64,000 nt of DNA from Lactobacillus bombicola. GTDB taxonomy: Bacteria; Bacillota; Bacilli; Lactobacillales; Lactobacillaceae. Below the pieces are notes generated by a model, which did no database searches, was not told the DNA's origin, and saw only the letters and a program-made list of their open reading frames with translations. Of this stretch, positions 29,843 through 39,393 are shown piece after piece. Location of the stretch: assembly GCF_900112665.1 (NCBI RefSeq), contig NZ_FOMN01000002.1, positions 248,001-312,000 of the forward strand, in the 5' to 3' direction. The position numbers and the translations under genes are program-made. How positions within the stretch are numbered: the first letter of the stretch is position 1; each line of letters opens with the position of its first letter.

Positions 29843-30715
29843 TTACTCTGATTCCTTAGCTTTACTGTCTCCTTGTCGATGCGTTACCCGCCAAACATGG
29901 AGTGTTAAATAAACTTCATCATCAGGTTGTAATTTCCAACCGGCCTGTTTAAGTAAATAAGTGCCAATTTTCAAAACTGTTTCGTATGACTTTTTGTACT
30001 TTACCTTCATCAATTCTAATAGAGACTGATCTAATTCACTACCATTATCTTCATCATTAATTTGATAAAGGTGACGCACCATAAACGAACGTAAATGGGT
30101 CATAAAGCGATTAAAATTGAAAGACTCCGTATCTAATTGCATACCATATTGATACTCAATTATTTCAACTACGCCACTAATTAGTTTAGTAATTTTGACA
30201 GTATCTTGGAGTCTCGTCTGCTTAGAACTGGCATTAATAAAGTGATAAGCAAGATAGGCTACTTCTGATTTAGGAAAAGAAGAGTTAGTTTTTTGTTCAA
30301 TTAAAGCTAAAGCCTCTTTTGCAACAGTATATTCTTTAGGAAAAAGTTTCCTTATTTCCCAGCTGAGCGTATCCGGACCCAAAGTAAAGCCTTCGTCTGT
30401 CCTTTTAAGCATAAAATCAATGTGATCAGCTAAAACTAAATATTGGTAATCAGAAAATTTTACTTTTAGTTTGATTGATACTAAATTGATAACATCAGTA
30501 GTTAGTGCCAAAGTCCTTGAATCGATATCTTTAACACTATCAATCATTTTAATGTTCTTTTCAACAGCAACAAAACGTCGCGTTATTTTTTGTTCATCAA
30601 CAAAATCGCCCGGCTTTTTGCCAAAACCAATTCCATTACCAATTACTACCCAATCAACATCAAATTCATCTGACACTAAAGCAGCATTGTTGTTAAAATT
30701 TTTAATAAATTTCAC
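29843..30715 (-). CDS. BglG/LicT-family transcription antiterminator
   Basis: 290 residues: RNA-binding CAT domain (about 1-56, KNFNNNAALV and GFGKKPGDFVDE) and two PRD domains (about 70-170 and 180-280) with the histidines phosphorylated by PTS proteins (LADHIDFML, AYHFINA, RHLYQIN, TLHVWRVTHR). It binds the RAT elements in its own leader and that of the EIIBCA gene and prevents termination when beta-glucosides are present. First gene of the operon; its start is GTG/ATG after a GGAGTACGC-type site. Confidence 0.92.
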   Translation of the reverse strand: MKFIKNFNNNAALVSDEFDVDWVVIGNGIGFGKKPGDFVDEQKITRRFVAVEKNIKMIDSVKDIDSRTLALTTDVINLVSIKLKVKFSDYQYLVLADHIDFMLKRTDEGFTLGPDTLSWEIRKLFPKEYTVAKEALALIEQKTNSSFPKSEVAYLAYHFINASSKQTRLQDTVKITKLISGVVEIIEYQYGMQLDTESFNFNRFMTHLRSFMVRHLYQINDEDNGSELDQSLLELMKVKYKKSYETVLKIGTYLLKQAGWKLQPDDEVYLTLHVWRVTHRQGDSKAKESE

Positions 30716-30740
30716 TCAGCGTACTCCTACTTCAATAAAA

Positions 30741-30806
30741 AAACCTATGAGCAGCATGAGAAACTTGTTGTTCATAGGTTAATGCCTGATCGAATCAGTA
30801 ACACAC
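30741..30806 (-). promoter_or_regulatory. RAT and terminator before the antiterminator gene
   Basis: Minus-strand TGTGTTACTGATTCGATCAG with GCATTAACC is a second RAT; its end overlaps AACCTATGA, the 5' arm of a terminator (partner TCATAGGTT, then TTTTTTATT). The regulator thus autoregulates. Confidence 0.85.
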
Positions 30807-30821
30807 TTATTTACTTAAAAG

Positions 30822-30853
30822 ATTATACATCATTGTTAAAGCGATTTCAACAA
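30822..30853 (-). promoter_or_regulatory. Promoter of the beta-glucoside operon with overlapping cre-like site
   Basis: TTGAAA (30845-30850) and TATAAT (30822-30827) with exactly 17 bases between. The near-palindrome TTGTTGAAATCGCTTTAACA (30834-30853) covers the -35 box; its core TGAAATCGCTTTAA fits cre at 13 of 14 positions, so CcpA would block RNA polymerase directly. Confidence 0.7.
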
Positions 30854-30978
30854 TTATTTGTTATTTAACATTTTGATTTTTGGCATTGCAATTGCTTATA
30901 GTCTTATAGTTTGTCAAAGTATCTATTTTAATATAAAGTACATGCAAAGAAATTTATTTTTTAAAAAAGGATAATTAT

Positions 30979-31923
30979 ATGACTAAAAAAAAGCAAAATT
31001 ATTCAGCTAAAAATAAACTATGGTCCTCTATCCGCTTATTAGTGAGCGGGCTACTATTTTATTCCGGAGTTGCTCTAATCTTTTTTGGTTCTGGTTTAGG
31101 AAACTCATACTTGGTTCAATTAAATGCTGAACAGGCCAGTTCCAAGCTAACAGCTAAAAAAGCAGATCAAAATAAACAACATAAAACAACTTATGATGCT
31201 AGTAAGACTGAATCAATTACTACTAAGCGTTTACTCACTTCTAGACACAAAAAAGCATATGCCATTGGCCAAATTGCAATACCGACCGTTAACATCCATA
31301 CCCCTTTATTTGCAGGCTATGGTAGTCATAATCAAAATTTAGCTTATGGCGTAGTAACTTGTCTACCTGAGCGAATTATGGGAGGACAGAATAATTACGT
31401 TCTGGCTGGGCACTATATGGGAACTTATGGTGGAGCTGTTTTAGACAACTTACACCTCGCTAAAGCGGGCGACATAGTCTACGTGACCGACTTACATCAT
31501 ATTTATGCTTATCGTATTCAAAACATATCTTTTACTATTAAACCAACCCAAGTCGAAGTAGAAAATAATGTACAAAAAAAGCGACTACTTACCCTAATTA
31601 CTTGTTCTGATTTCAATACTTCTAAATATGGTTATGGTGCTCACCGTACAGTGGCTCAAGGAGAACTAATCGGCAAAACAAAGGCGACTAGCAAGAATCT
31701 ATTGGCAGCAGAACTTACCGGCAAGCAGGAATCTAAGCAAACAAGAAAAATAACCCTAGTAACTGATAAAGGTCATAAAACAATTGCCCCTCAAAAACAA
31801 ACTAGCTTAATTGCACAGCCTAGTTTTTTTCAAAATACTAGAACATTAAGCACAATTATTATTTGCTTAACAATTCTGTTCTTATTAATCATAATTGCAG
31901 CGCTAAGCAAGATTTGGTTTTAA
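30979..31923 (+). CDS. Sortase family transpeptidase with N- and C-terminal membrane helices
   Basis: 314 residues. An N-terminal membrane anchor (about 17-40) is followed by a Lys/Thr-rich stalk, the sortase barrel (95-235) with catalytic His145 (LAGHYMG), Cys209 (LITCSDFN) and Arg223 (GAHRTVAQGEL), a Lys-rich linker and a second membrane helix near the C terminus (about 288-312). Sortases cleave LPxTG-type signals and join surface proteins to peptidoglycan, or pilins to each other. The C-terminal helix is more usual in class C (pilin) sortases, but no pilin gene or lid motif is nearby. AAAAGGA precedes the ATG. It is a single-gene unit. Confidence 0.88.
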   Translation: MTKKKQNYSAKNKLWSSIRLLVSGLLFYSGVALIFFGSGLGNSYLVQLNAEQASSKLTAKKADQNKQHKTTYDASKTESITTKRLLTSRHKKAYAIGQIAIPTVNIHTPLFAGYGSHNQNLAYGVVTCLPERIMGGQNNYVLAGHYMGTYGGAVLDNLHLAKAGDIVYVTDLHHIYAYRIQNISFTIKPTQVEVENNVQKKRLLTLITCSDFNTSKYGYGAHRTVAQGELIGKTKATSKNLLAAELTGKQESKQTRKITLVTDKGHKTIAPQKQTSLIAQPSFFQNTRTLSTIIICLTILFLLIIIAALSKIWF

Positions 31924-31976
31924 TTGCAGTATACTTCACTAATTTATATTAGAAGTTTTTTATATTAAAACTAACT

Positions 31977-32759
31977 CTATACTAAATACATTTTTCGTAA
32001 CTGCTGGTAATCCATGATACTAAAGCCTAATTCTTTTTTGAAAAAGGTAGCAAAGTCTCCCCAGCCCTGACGAATGGTTTCGGTAATGCCTTTAATTGCA
32101 ATTCCTTCACCCTTAGTTACATTCATCTTAGCGACCATTTGGGAAATCTCATCATTACTGGGCAGCTGACGCGAAACCGCGAAATCGTAAAGCTGGTTAG
32201 TTAACAGATAATCGCGGGCAATTGTGTCATCCGCAATTCCCAAAGCCATTAACACTAAGACTGACACCATACCGGTTCGATCTTTACCAGCACTGCAATG
32301 ATATACTAAGGCTTCCTCCTCGGGTAAGGTTAAAAGTTCAGCAAATACTTTAGCAAACATCGTCTGACTATGTGCATTAAGTAAAGTTTGCTGGTAAATT
32401 CTACCCATAAAATTGTTATTTAGACTGGGTATTTGACCCAAAAACTGAGAATTATAATGTTCCTTTGATTTATCGGCCCCGACTTCAGCATATACAGGGA
32501 CATCAACCAACTTGACGTTTGCCCATAAAATATCTGGCGCAGTATTTTTTTCGTATTGCGAACGCAAATCACAATCAGTAGTAATCCGCAATTGGGCTAA
32601 TTTTTTTTGATCACTTGCGCTTAAAGAGCTGAGCGAATCTGAGCGATAAATTTTATTCCATTTAACTGTTTGTCCATTTTCATTTTGATAGCCACCAATA
32701 TCTCTAAAATTTAGTGGTCCATCTAATTTAATGATTCGTTTGTGTGCCAACTTACTCAC
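31977..32759 (-). CDS. Tyrosine phosphatase (DSP-like), second copy
   Basis: 260 residues with the P-loop HCSAGKDRTG (Cys155, Arg161) and the N-terminal LNFRDIGGYQN of the same family as the protein at 11236-12036; the two are distant paralogues. No signal peptide. It follows glpK by 6 bp on the same strand, so both are probably on one transcript, although no link between glycerol use and protein dephosphorylation is known to me. Confidence 0.88.
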   Translation of the reverse strand: MSKLAHKRIIKLDGPLNFRDIGGYQNENGQTVKWNKIYRSDSLSSLSASDQKKLAQLRITTDCDLRSQYEKNTAPDILWANVKLVDVPVYAEVGADKSKEHYNSQFLGQIPSLNNNFMGRIYQQTLLNAHSQTMFAKVFAELLTLPEEEALVYHCSAGKDRTGMVSVLVLMALGIADDTIARDYLLTNQLYDFAVSRQLPSNDEISQMVAKMNVTKGEGIAIKGITETIRQGWGDFATFFKKELGFSIMDYQQLRKMYLV

Positions 32760-32765
32760 TCTTTC

Positions 32766-34295
<1,530 letters not shown>

Positions 34296-34426
34296 CTATA
34301 AGAAAGCGGTTCATCATAATTTTACTACCCCACCTTGCTTTTACAAGAAATAATTATAGCATTGTCCCTATTTTTTAAGTTATACTGTGAACATAAAACT
34401 TTTATTTAAAAGAGGATTACATAATA

Positions 34427-35239
34427 ATGAAAAAAGAAATTATTACTCTGACAATTGCAGGAAATGATAGTGATGGTAGTGCTGGAATGACTGCAGATTT
34501 ACATTCATTTTATGCCCGAAAAGTATATGGTATGGGGCTTTTAACTGCCGCTGTTGCTGGAAACACCACGGGAATCTATGCCCAAGAAGTAATGCCCATT
34601 TCATTTATTCAAAAGCAATTCGATGTTCTAAATGATGATTTTGCAATTTCAGCTCTTAAAACTGGAATGCTGGCTAATAAAGAAATTATTACTTGCGTTG
34701 CAGCTAACTTGCGTAAATATGATATGGGTAAGATTGTCATTGATCCTGTTATTATGACTAAACATGGAAATACCCTGCTTGACGATGACGCTTACCAAGC
34801 TTTCTTAGATGAACTACTACCACTTGCTGATATCATTACACCTAATTTTTATGAACAACAAAAATTAACAGGGCTTTCTTTGGATTCAAAAGAAGAAGTG
34901 CTGATGGGGGCAAAAATGTTACAAGCAATGGGAGCGAAGAATATTTTAATGAAGGGGCGCCACGATAGTCCTCACCAAACCCGAGTAACCGATGTACTGC
35001 TGGCTGCTGACGGTCAGGTTTATGAATTTACTAAGCCGTTTATTAATACTGAACGAATTAATGGCACAGGCGATACCCTATCAGCAGTTATTGCTGCTGA
35101 ACTTGCCAAAAAAATGTCAATTATTGACAGTGTTAAAATTGCTAAAGATTTTACTTATGAAGCAATCGCTCATCCAATTGAAGTTGGCTCAAAATATGGT
35201 CCAATTAATCATTTCGCTGCCCAAGAAGATATTGAATAA
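34427..35239 (+). CDS. Pyridoxine/pyridoxal or hydroxymethylpyrimidine kinase (ThiD/PdxK family)
   Basis: 270 residues of the ribokinase-like ThiD family: TIAGNDSDGSAGMTADL at the start, IVIDPVIMTKHGNTLL in the middle, and INGTGDTLSAVIAAEL with the anion-hole/catalytic GTGD near 213-216. The paralogue in the thi operon (37734-38543) has the more classical AGTDSGGGAGIMADL. In Firmicutes one of such pairs is often a pyridoxal kinase (PdxK), which is my preference for this one because it lies outside the TPP-controlled operon; HMP kinase remains possible. Confidence 0.8.
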   Translation: MKKEIITLTIAGNDSDGSAGMTADLHSFYARKVYGMGLLTAAVAGNTTGIYAQEVMPISFIQKQFDVLNDDFAISALKTGMLANKEIITCVAANLRKYDMGKIVIDPVIMTKHGNTLLDDDAYQAFLDELLPLADIITPNFYEQQKLTGLSLDSKEEVLMGAKMLQAMGAKNILMKGRHDSPHQTRVTDVLLAADGQVYEFTKPFINTERINGTGDTLSAVIAAELAKKMSIIDSVKIAKDFTYEAIAHPIEVGSKYGPINHFAAQEDIE

Positions 35240-35303
35240 TTATCTTTTGCTCACGCTTTACCTTTAGGATATACTTTAACCAAAGAATAGAGGTAGAGAT
35301 AAA

Positions 35304-35975
35304 ATGGCAGATAAATCAATTAAAATTGCATACTTATACGAAGACCTAATGAATACCTATGGTGATTCTGGTGATGTCAAAATTATTCGCTATTTACTAA
35401 AAAAACAAAATTATGCAACTCAAATAGATAATATTTCTTTAAACGATAGCTTTGACGCTTTTGACTATGACTTTGTTTTTTTTGGTGGTGGCCAAGATTT
35501 TGAACAAACTGTAGTTGCCAAAGACTTACCACGTCATAAAGATACTTTAACCAACTATATCAATAGTGACGGCCCAATGTTAGGTGTTTGTGGGGGCTAT
35601 CAATTAGTTGGTTCTTATTACAAAACTAATTCTGGCATTACAATTAAAGGACTAGATATCTTACCCTTCCACACCGTTTTTAAGTCAGATAAGCGAATGA
35701 TTGGTGATACTAGGTATCTGAGCGACTGGGGTGAAGTTAGTGCCTTTGAAAACCATTCAGGACAAACATATTTTGATGATAAAGAAAAACTGCATCCTTT
35801 AGGCAAAATGATTGAAGGTTATGGTAATAACCCCCAAGATAAAGTCGAAGGGCTACGTTATCATAACTTTATTGGTACCTATTCTCATGGACCATTATTA
35901 AAAAACCTTAATGTCGCCCAAGCAATTGTTGACATGATTTTGGCTCAGCATGAAAAACGACTTGCGGCTCAATAA
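35304..35975 (+). CDS. Type 1 glutamine amidotransferase (GatD-like)
   Basis: 223 residues of the cobyric-acid-synthase-like amidotransferase group: nucleophile Cys in LGVCGGYQLVG near residue 94 and catalytic His in TYSHGPLL near 189. Closest in type to GatD, which delivers ammonia to MurT for amidation of the D-Glu of lipid II. MurT normally lies just upstream, but here the upstream gene is a kinase and no Mur ligase is in view. GAGGTAGAG precedes the ATG. Either murT is elsewhere or this is a second amidotransferase with another partner. Confidence 0.75.
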   Translation: MADKSIKIAYLYEDLMNTYGDSGDVKIIRYLLKKQNYATQIDNISLNDSFDAFDYDFVFFGGGQDFEQTVVAKDLPRHKDTLTNYINSDGPMLGVCGGYQLVGSYYKTNSGITIKGLDILPFHTVFKSDKRMIGDTRYLSDWGEVSAFENHSGQTYFDDKEKLHPLGKMIEGYGNNPQDKVEGLRYHNFIGTYSHGPLLKNLNVAQAIVDMILAQHEKRLAAQ

Positions 35976-36007
35976 AAAAACTGAACTACTAGCTAGTTCA
36001 GTTTTTT
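35975..36007. terminator. Bidirectional terminator
   Basis: AAAAAACTGAACTA/TAGTTCAGTTTTTT between the convergent amidotransferase and tenA genes. Confidence 0.9.
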
Positions 36008-36008
36008 A

Positions 36009-36665
36009 TTACCATCGCTCTTTTGCGTAAGCCATTTGCCAAAACTGCAATTCGTAGTAGCTACTGCGAATAAAAGCTGTTTGCATCATTTGACGATCAG
36101 TTGCGGTGGCTTGACTAGCCAAAATATTTATTAATTGCAAAATATGCGTCACATTGACCTCATACCAGTCACTATCATAAGTATCTATCCATGTTTGATA
36201 GAGTGCTACGGGTGAGCCAACTTTAGCTAATTTTTGCCCAATTTCTTGATACAACCAATAACAAGGAACAATTGCAGCGATTGCTGGGGCAAAGCCATCA
36301 CGTTCGAGTGTCAGATACATATGATTGACATAATTATACGCCGTAGGCGCAACCGCTGTTTGTCTAATTTCCATTGGAGTAATTTTTAATCCCGTAAAAA
36401 AATCACTGCGGACAGACCATTCGCAAGCTCTAAGATCTGCTTCACTCTGCAATAAAAATTTTTTAATTTGCGGATTACCTGCTTGTTCAGCTAATAGATG
36501 ATGGAACTTACTAAATTCAACTAAATAATATCGATCCTGCAGTAAATAAAACCGAAATTTTGTTAACGGTAGTTGGCCACTTTGTAATTCTGTAATGAAA
36601 GGATGCACCAGACTTTTTTGCCATATATTTTGTGCTGCTTGATGCAATTGCTGCGTGAAACTCAT
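36009..36665 (-). CDS. tenA: Aminopyrimidine aminohydrolase / thiaminase II
   Basis: 218 residues with the TenA fold; Cys135 in AIVPCYWLYQ lies at the position of the B. subtilis catalytic cysteine, and the surrounding Tyr/Glu residues (YYLVEFSKFHHL, YEVN) are kept. It salvages the pyrimidine of degraded thiamine by releasing HMP from its aminomethyl precursor. It is divergent from the thiMDE operon, whose products use HMP. No TPP riboswitch is visible on its own side of the 266-bp intergenic region. Confidence 0.9.
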   Translation of the reverse strand: MSFTQQLHQAAQNIWQKSLVHPFITELQSGQLPLTKFRFYLLQDRYYLVEFSKFHHLLAEQAGNPQIKKFLLQSEADLRACEWSVRSDFFTGLKITPMEIRQTAVAPTAYNYVNHMYLTLERDGFAPAIAAIVPCYWLYQEIGQKLAKVGSPVALYQTWIDTYDSDWYEVNVTHILQLINILASQATATDRQMMQTAFIRSSYYELQFWQMAYAKERW

Positions 36666-36721
36666 TAATTTGCCTCTTTTCTACTTTATTAATTTTATTC
36701 TTATTTTATGCCTATTTTTAA

Positions 36722-36750
36722 TTGCCTTAAACTTAAAAAGTTATTATAAT
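36722..36750 (+). promoter_or_regulatory. Promoter of the thiMDE operon
   Basis: TTGCCT and TATAAT with a 17-base spacer, directly before the TPP riboswitch. Confidence 0.75.
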
Positions 36751-36756
36751 AGAAAG

Positions 36757-36850
36757 CGATAACACGAGGGGAGCCCCCATCGAGGCTGAGATGGAACTAC
36801 GTTCTAGACCCTTTGAACCTGTAAGCTAATTCTTGCGTAGGAACGTGTCA
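36757..36850 (+). ncRNA. TPP riboswitch (THI element)
   Basis: The conserved pieces are in order: ACACGAGGGGAGCCCC, CGAGGCTGAGATGG, GACCCTTTGAACCTG, and TTCTTGCGTAGGAACGTGT closing the P1 helix with the start. CTGAGA and CCTTTGAACCTG are diagnostic of the thiamine-pyrophosphate sensor. Confidence 0.97.
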
Positions 36851-36859
36851 ATAACCGTT

Positions 36860-36893
36860 AAGCTTTGACACATGATAGTGTCAAAGCTTTTTA
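36860..36893 (+). terminator. Riboswitch expression-platform terminator
   Basis: AAGCTTTGACAC/GTGTCAAAGCTT with a 6-base loop and a following T-run, 10 bases after the TPP aptamer and 39 bases before thiM. Ligand binding should favour it and stop transcription. Confidence 0.92.
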
Positions 36894-36931
36894 TTTACGC
36901 AAGTAGGCTAGTGCAATTGTTGGAGGTTGAA

Positions 36932-37720
36932 ATGAAGTTAAATATTCTCAATGAATTACGAGAAAAAAATCCGGTTGTTTTAAATGCTGCTAATTTTGTC
37001 ACCGTTCAAGATGTTGCTAATAGTTTAAATGCTATTGGTGCTTCACCAATTATGAGTAAAGAAATTGCCGAAGCCGAAGAAATGGTTAAGATGGCTTCAA
37101 GCATCACCCTTAATCTCGGCACCTTAACCCAGTTGCAAATTGCCCAAATGAAAAAAATAGGCGCTTTAGCTACCCAAGATAAAAAGCCTATCGTATTTGA
37201 CCCTGTCGCTGTAGGAGCGGTTAATTATCGTCTGCAAACAGCGCAGGACCTCCTCCACAGATTTCCAGTTAGCATAATCCGTGGTAATGCTGGCGAAATT
37301 GCAGCTTTAGGGGGTTTTGAATGGAATTCCCGAGGGATTGATGCCGGTTCGGGTTCAGGTAATCTTGACCAAATCACCCAAAAAACGGCTCAAAAATTGG
37401 ACTGTGTTGTTATTGCTAGTGGTGCAACAGACACAATCAGCAATGGCAAGAAGATTGCACATGTTTACAACGGCACCCCGCTATTTCAAGCCCATGTTGG
37501 CTCAGGTGATGTACTATCTAGTATTGTGGCAGCTTTTACAACAGTTGGGGCTGATCCATTTGAAGCAGCTCAAACTGCCACCTTGGTATTTGCAGCTACT
37601 GGCGAATTACTAGCTAAAGACCATCCAGAAATTGGCCCTGGCACGTTCGGTATGCATCTGATAGACTACTTGGCTAAAGTTCAAGTTGCCGATATTGAAA
37701 AAATAGCAAAATTTGACTAA
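36932..37720 (+). CDS. thiM: Hydroxyethylthiazole kinase
   Basis: 262 residues from ATG 36932, which follows TTGGAGGTTGA; a longer frame would start inside the terminator. Ribokinase-like fold with NFVTVQDVANSLNAIGASPIM at residues 20-40, DPVAVGA near 91, IRGNAGEI near 117 and the GSGDVLSS anion hole near 190 (Asp as base). It phosphorylates the thiazole moiety for thiamine salvage, in the cytoplasm. Confidence 0.95.
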   Translation: MKLNILNELREKNPVVLNAANFVTVQDVANSLNAIGASPIMSKEIAEAEEMVKMASSITLNLGTLTQLQIAQMKKIGALATQDKKPIVFDPVAVGAVNYRLQTAQDLLHRFPVSIIRGNAGEIAALGGFEWNSRGIDAGSGSGNLDQITQKTAQKLDCVVIASGATDTISNGKKIAHVYNGTPLFQAHVGSGDVLSSIVAAFTTVGADPFEAAQTATLVFAATGELLAKDHPEIGPGTFGMHLIDYLAKVQVADIEKIAKFD

Positions 37721-37733
37721 AGGACGACTTTTT

Positions 37734-38543
37734 ATGACTGAAAAAATTAATTCTTTCCCTCAAGTATTAACAATCGCTGGGACCGATTCTGGTGGTGGTG
37801 CTGGTATTATGGCTGATCTTAAGACTTTTCAAATGCAAAAAGTTTTTGGTACAGCAGTGGTGGTAGCAGTTACCGCACAAAATACCCTTGGTGTACAAGA
37901 CTCTTTTTTAATGCCATTAGAACTAATTGATGCACAATTTACTTCACTTGCCGCTGATTTTAAGATTCGCGCCTGCAAAACAGGAATGCTTGGCGATGCA
38001 GCTCACGTGCATCAAGTTGCTCTTAACCTAAAAAAGTATGATTTTGGTCCCATTACAATTGATCCCGTAATGGTAGCTAAAGGCGGTGCACCCCTGCTAA
38101 GTAAAGATGCTGTTAAAACTGTCAAAGAAGAACTTTTACCACTTGCAGATTTAGTAACACCCAACTTGCCCGAAGCTGAAGTACTGACGGGAATTAAGGC
38201 AAGCAGCGAAAAACAGTATCCCGCACTAGCTCATGCCTTACAAGAGATGGGTGTGAAAAATGTTCTAATCAAAGGTGGTCATGCTGAAAATGAACTAGTA
38301 CGCGACTATACCCTCTTAGCCGATGGTACCGATTTTTGGATTAGCAGTCCACGTACCCACACCAAAAGAACTCACGGCACCGGTGACACTTTAGCTGCAA
38401 CAATTACAGCTCAGCTCGCTCACGGTCAAACTTTAAGTGCTGCAATTAAACTTGGTAAACAATACGTAGCCAAAGCTATCGCAGAAACCATCCAAGTTGG
38501 CCATGGTCACGGACCACTTAATCATTGGGTAAAAATAAACTAG
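37734..38543 (+). CDS. thiD: Hydroxymethylpyrimidine/phosphomethylpyrimidine kinase
   Basis: 269 residues from ATG 37734, which follows AAAGGACGA and clears the thiM stop; an earlier in-frame ATG would overlap thiM. Motifs: LTIAGTDSGGGAGIMADL, ITIDPVMVAKGG, and THGTGDTLAATI with the catalytic GTGD. It carries out two successive phosphorylations of HMP to HMP-PP. Second gene of the riboswitch-controlled operon. It shares the fold with the kinase at 34427-35239. Confidence 0.95.
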   Translation: MTEKINSFPQVLTIAGTDSGGGAGIMADLKTFQMQKVFGTAVVVAVTAQNTLGVQDSFLMPLELIDAQFTSLAADFKIRACKTGMLGDAAHVHQVALNLKKYDFGPITIDPVMVAKGGAPLLSKDAVKTVKEELLPLADLVTPNLPEAEVLTGIKASSEKQYPALAHALQEMGVKNVLIKGGHAENELVRDYTLLADGTDFWISSPRTHTKRTHGTGDTLAATITAQLAHGQTLSAAIKLGKQYVAKAIAETIQVGHGHGPLNHWVKIN

Positions 38544-38551
38544 GAGAAATT

Positions 38552-39211
38552 ATGCAAAAATTTGATCCCACACAGTTAACCGCATATTTTGTCTGTGGAA
38601 CACAAGACCTGCCCGCAAACAAAAGTCTACCAGAATTAGTAGAAGAAGCTCTCAAAGCTGGCATCACTGCTTATCAATTCCGTGACAAGGGTCCTAAATC
38701 AACTTTGAAACAAAGTGACCGCTTATCAATGGCCGAAGAACTACACCAACTTTGTCAAAAATATGATGTGCCATTTTTTATCGATGATGATGTTGCTTTA
38801 GCCAAAAAAGTTCACGCTGAAGGAATCCATGTTGGTCAAGATGATGAAGATATTGCCCAGGTAATAAATGAAGTAGCCGGCCAGATGATTGTGGGCTACT
38901 CATGTTCTACTATGACAGAAATTGCCAAAGGCGACCTTATTGCTGGCATTGATTATTATGGCAGTGGTCCAATTTTTACCACACAATCAAAAGACAATGC
39001 TGATCCAGAAATAGGTCTTACTGGTTTAGCTAAACTAGTCAAGCGCACTCGTAGACCAATCGTTGCAATTGGTGGCATTAAGGTTACAGATTTACCAGCA
39101 ATTGCCCAAACTAATGTAGCTGGCGCAGCAGTCATTTCAATGATTTCCCAAAGTAAGAACATTCAAAAGACTGTTACAGCAATGCTTACCACCAATTGGC
39201 AGCGACAATAA
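38552..39211 (+). CDS. thiE: Thiamine-phosphate synthase
   Basis: 219 residues from ATG 38552 after TAGGAGAAATT. A TIM-barrel with AYQFRDKG (HMP-PP-binding), FFIDDDVALA (Mg-binding), GIHVGQDDEDI, GYSCSTMTEI, YYGSGPIFTTQSK and VAIGGI, the full ThiE series. It joins HMP-PP and thiazole phosphate to thiamine phosphate. Nine bases separate it from the thiD stop. With thiM and thiD it forms a salvage-only pathway; no thiC, thiG, thiS or thiH is present in the window. Confidence 0.95.
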   Translation: MQKFDPTQLTAYFVCGTQDLPANKSLPELVEEALKAGITAYQFRDKGPKSTLKQSDRLSMAEELHQLCQKYDVPFFIDDDVALAKKVHAEGIHVGQDDEDIAQVINEVAGQMIVGYSCSTMTEIAKGDLIAGIDYYGSGPIFTTQSKDNADPEIGLTGLAKLVKRTRRPIVAIGGIKVTDLPAIAQTNVAGAAVISMISQSKNIQKTVTAMLTTNWQRQ

Positions 39212-39258
39212 GAACAGTTAGCTTCTTCCTCGTTATTTAAAGTCCTAGCTAACTTCAA

Positions 39259-39293
39259 AAAAGGCAGTACTATCTTCAGTACTGTCTTTTTTT
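39259..39293 (+). terminator. Intrinsic terminator after thiE
   Basis: GGCAGTACT/AGTACTGTC with a short loop, flanked by A and T runs. Confidence 0.85.
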
Positions 39294-39393
39294 ACTTCTT
39301 TAAATATACTTCATAAGAGTAATCTTTACTTTGCTTCAAATTTTTCAATACTAGGAGGTTTTTAATACGGCTAGGTGCATTGTTACGGCTCTT

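Noticed and set aside
34303-34318. AAGAAAGCGGTTCAT upstream of glpK as a cre site
   Set aside because: Three mismatches to the consensus, and it lies at the ribosome-binding region.
36666-36756. A second TPP riboswitch for tenA on the minus strand
   Set aside because: The diagnostic CTGAGA and CCTTTGAACCTG blocks occur once only, on the plus strand.
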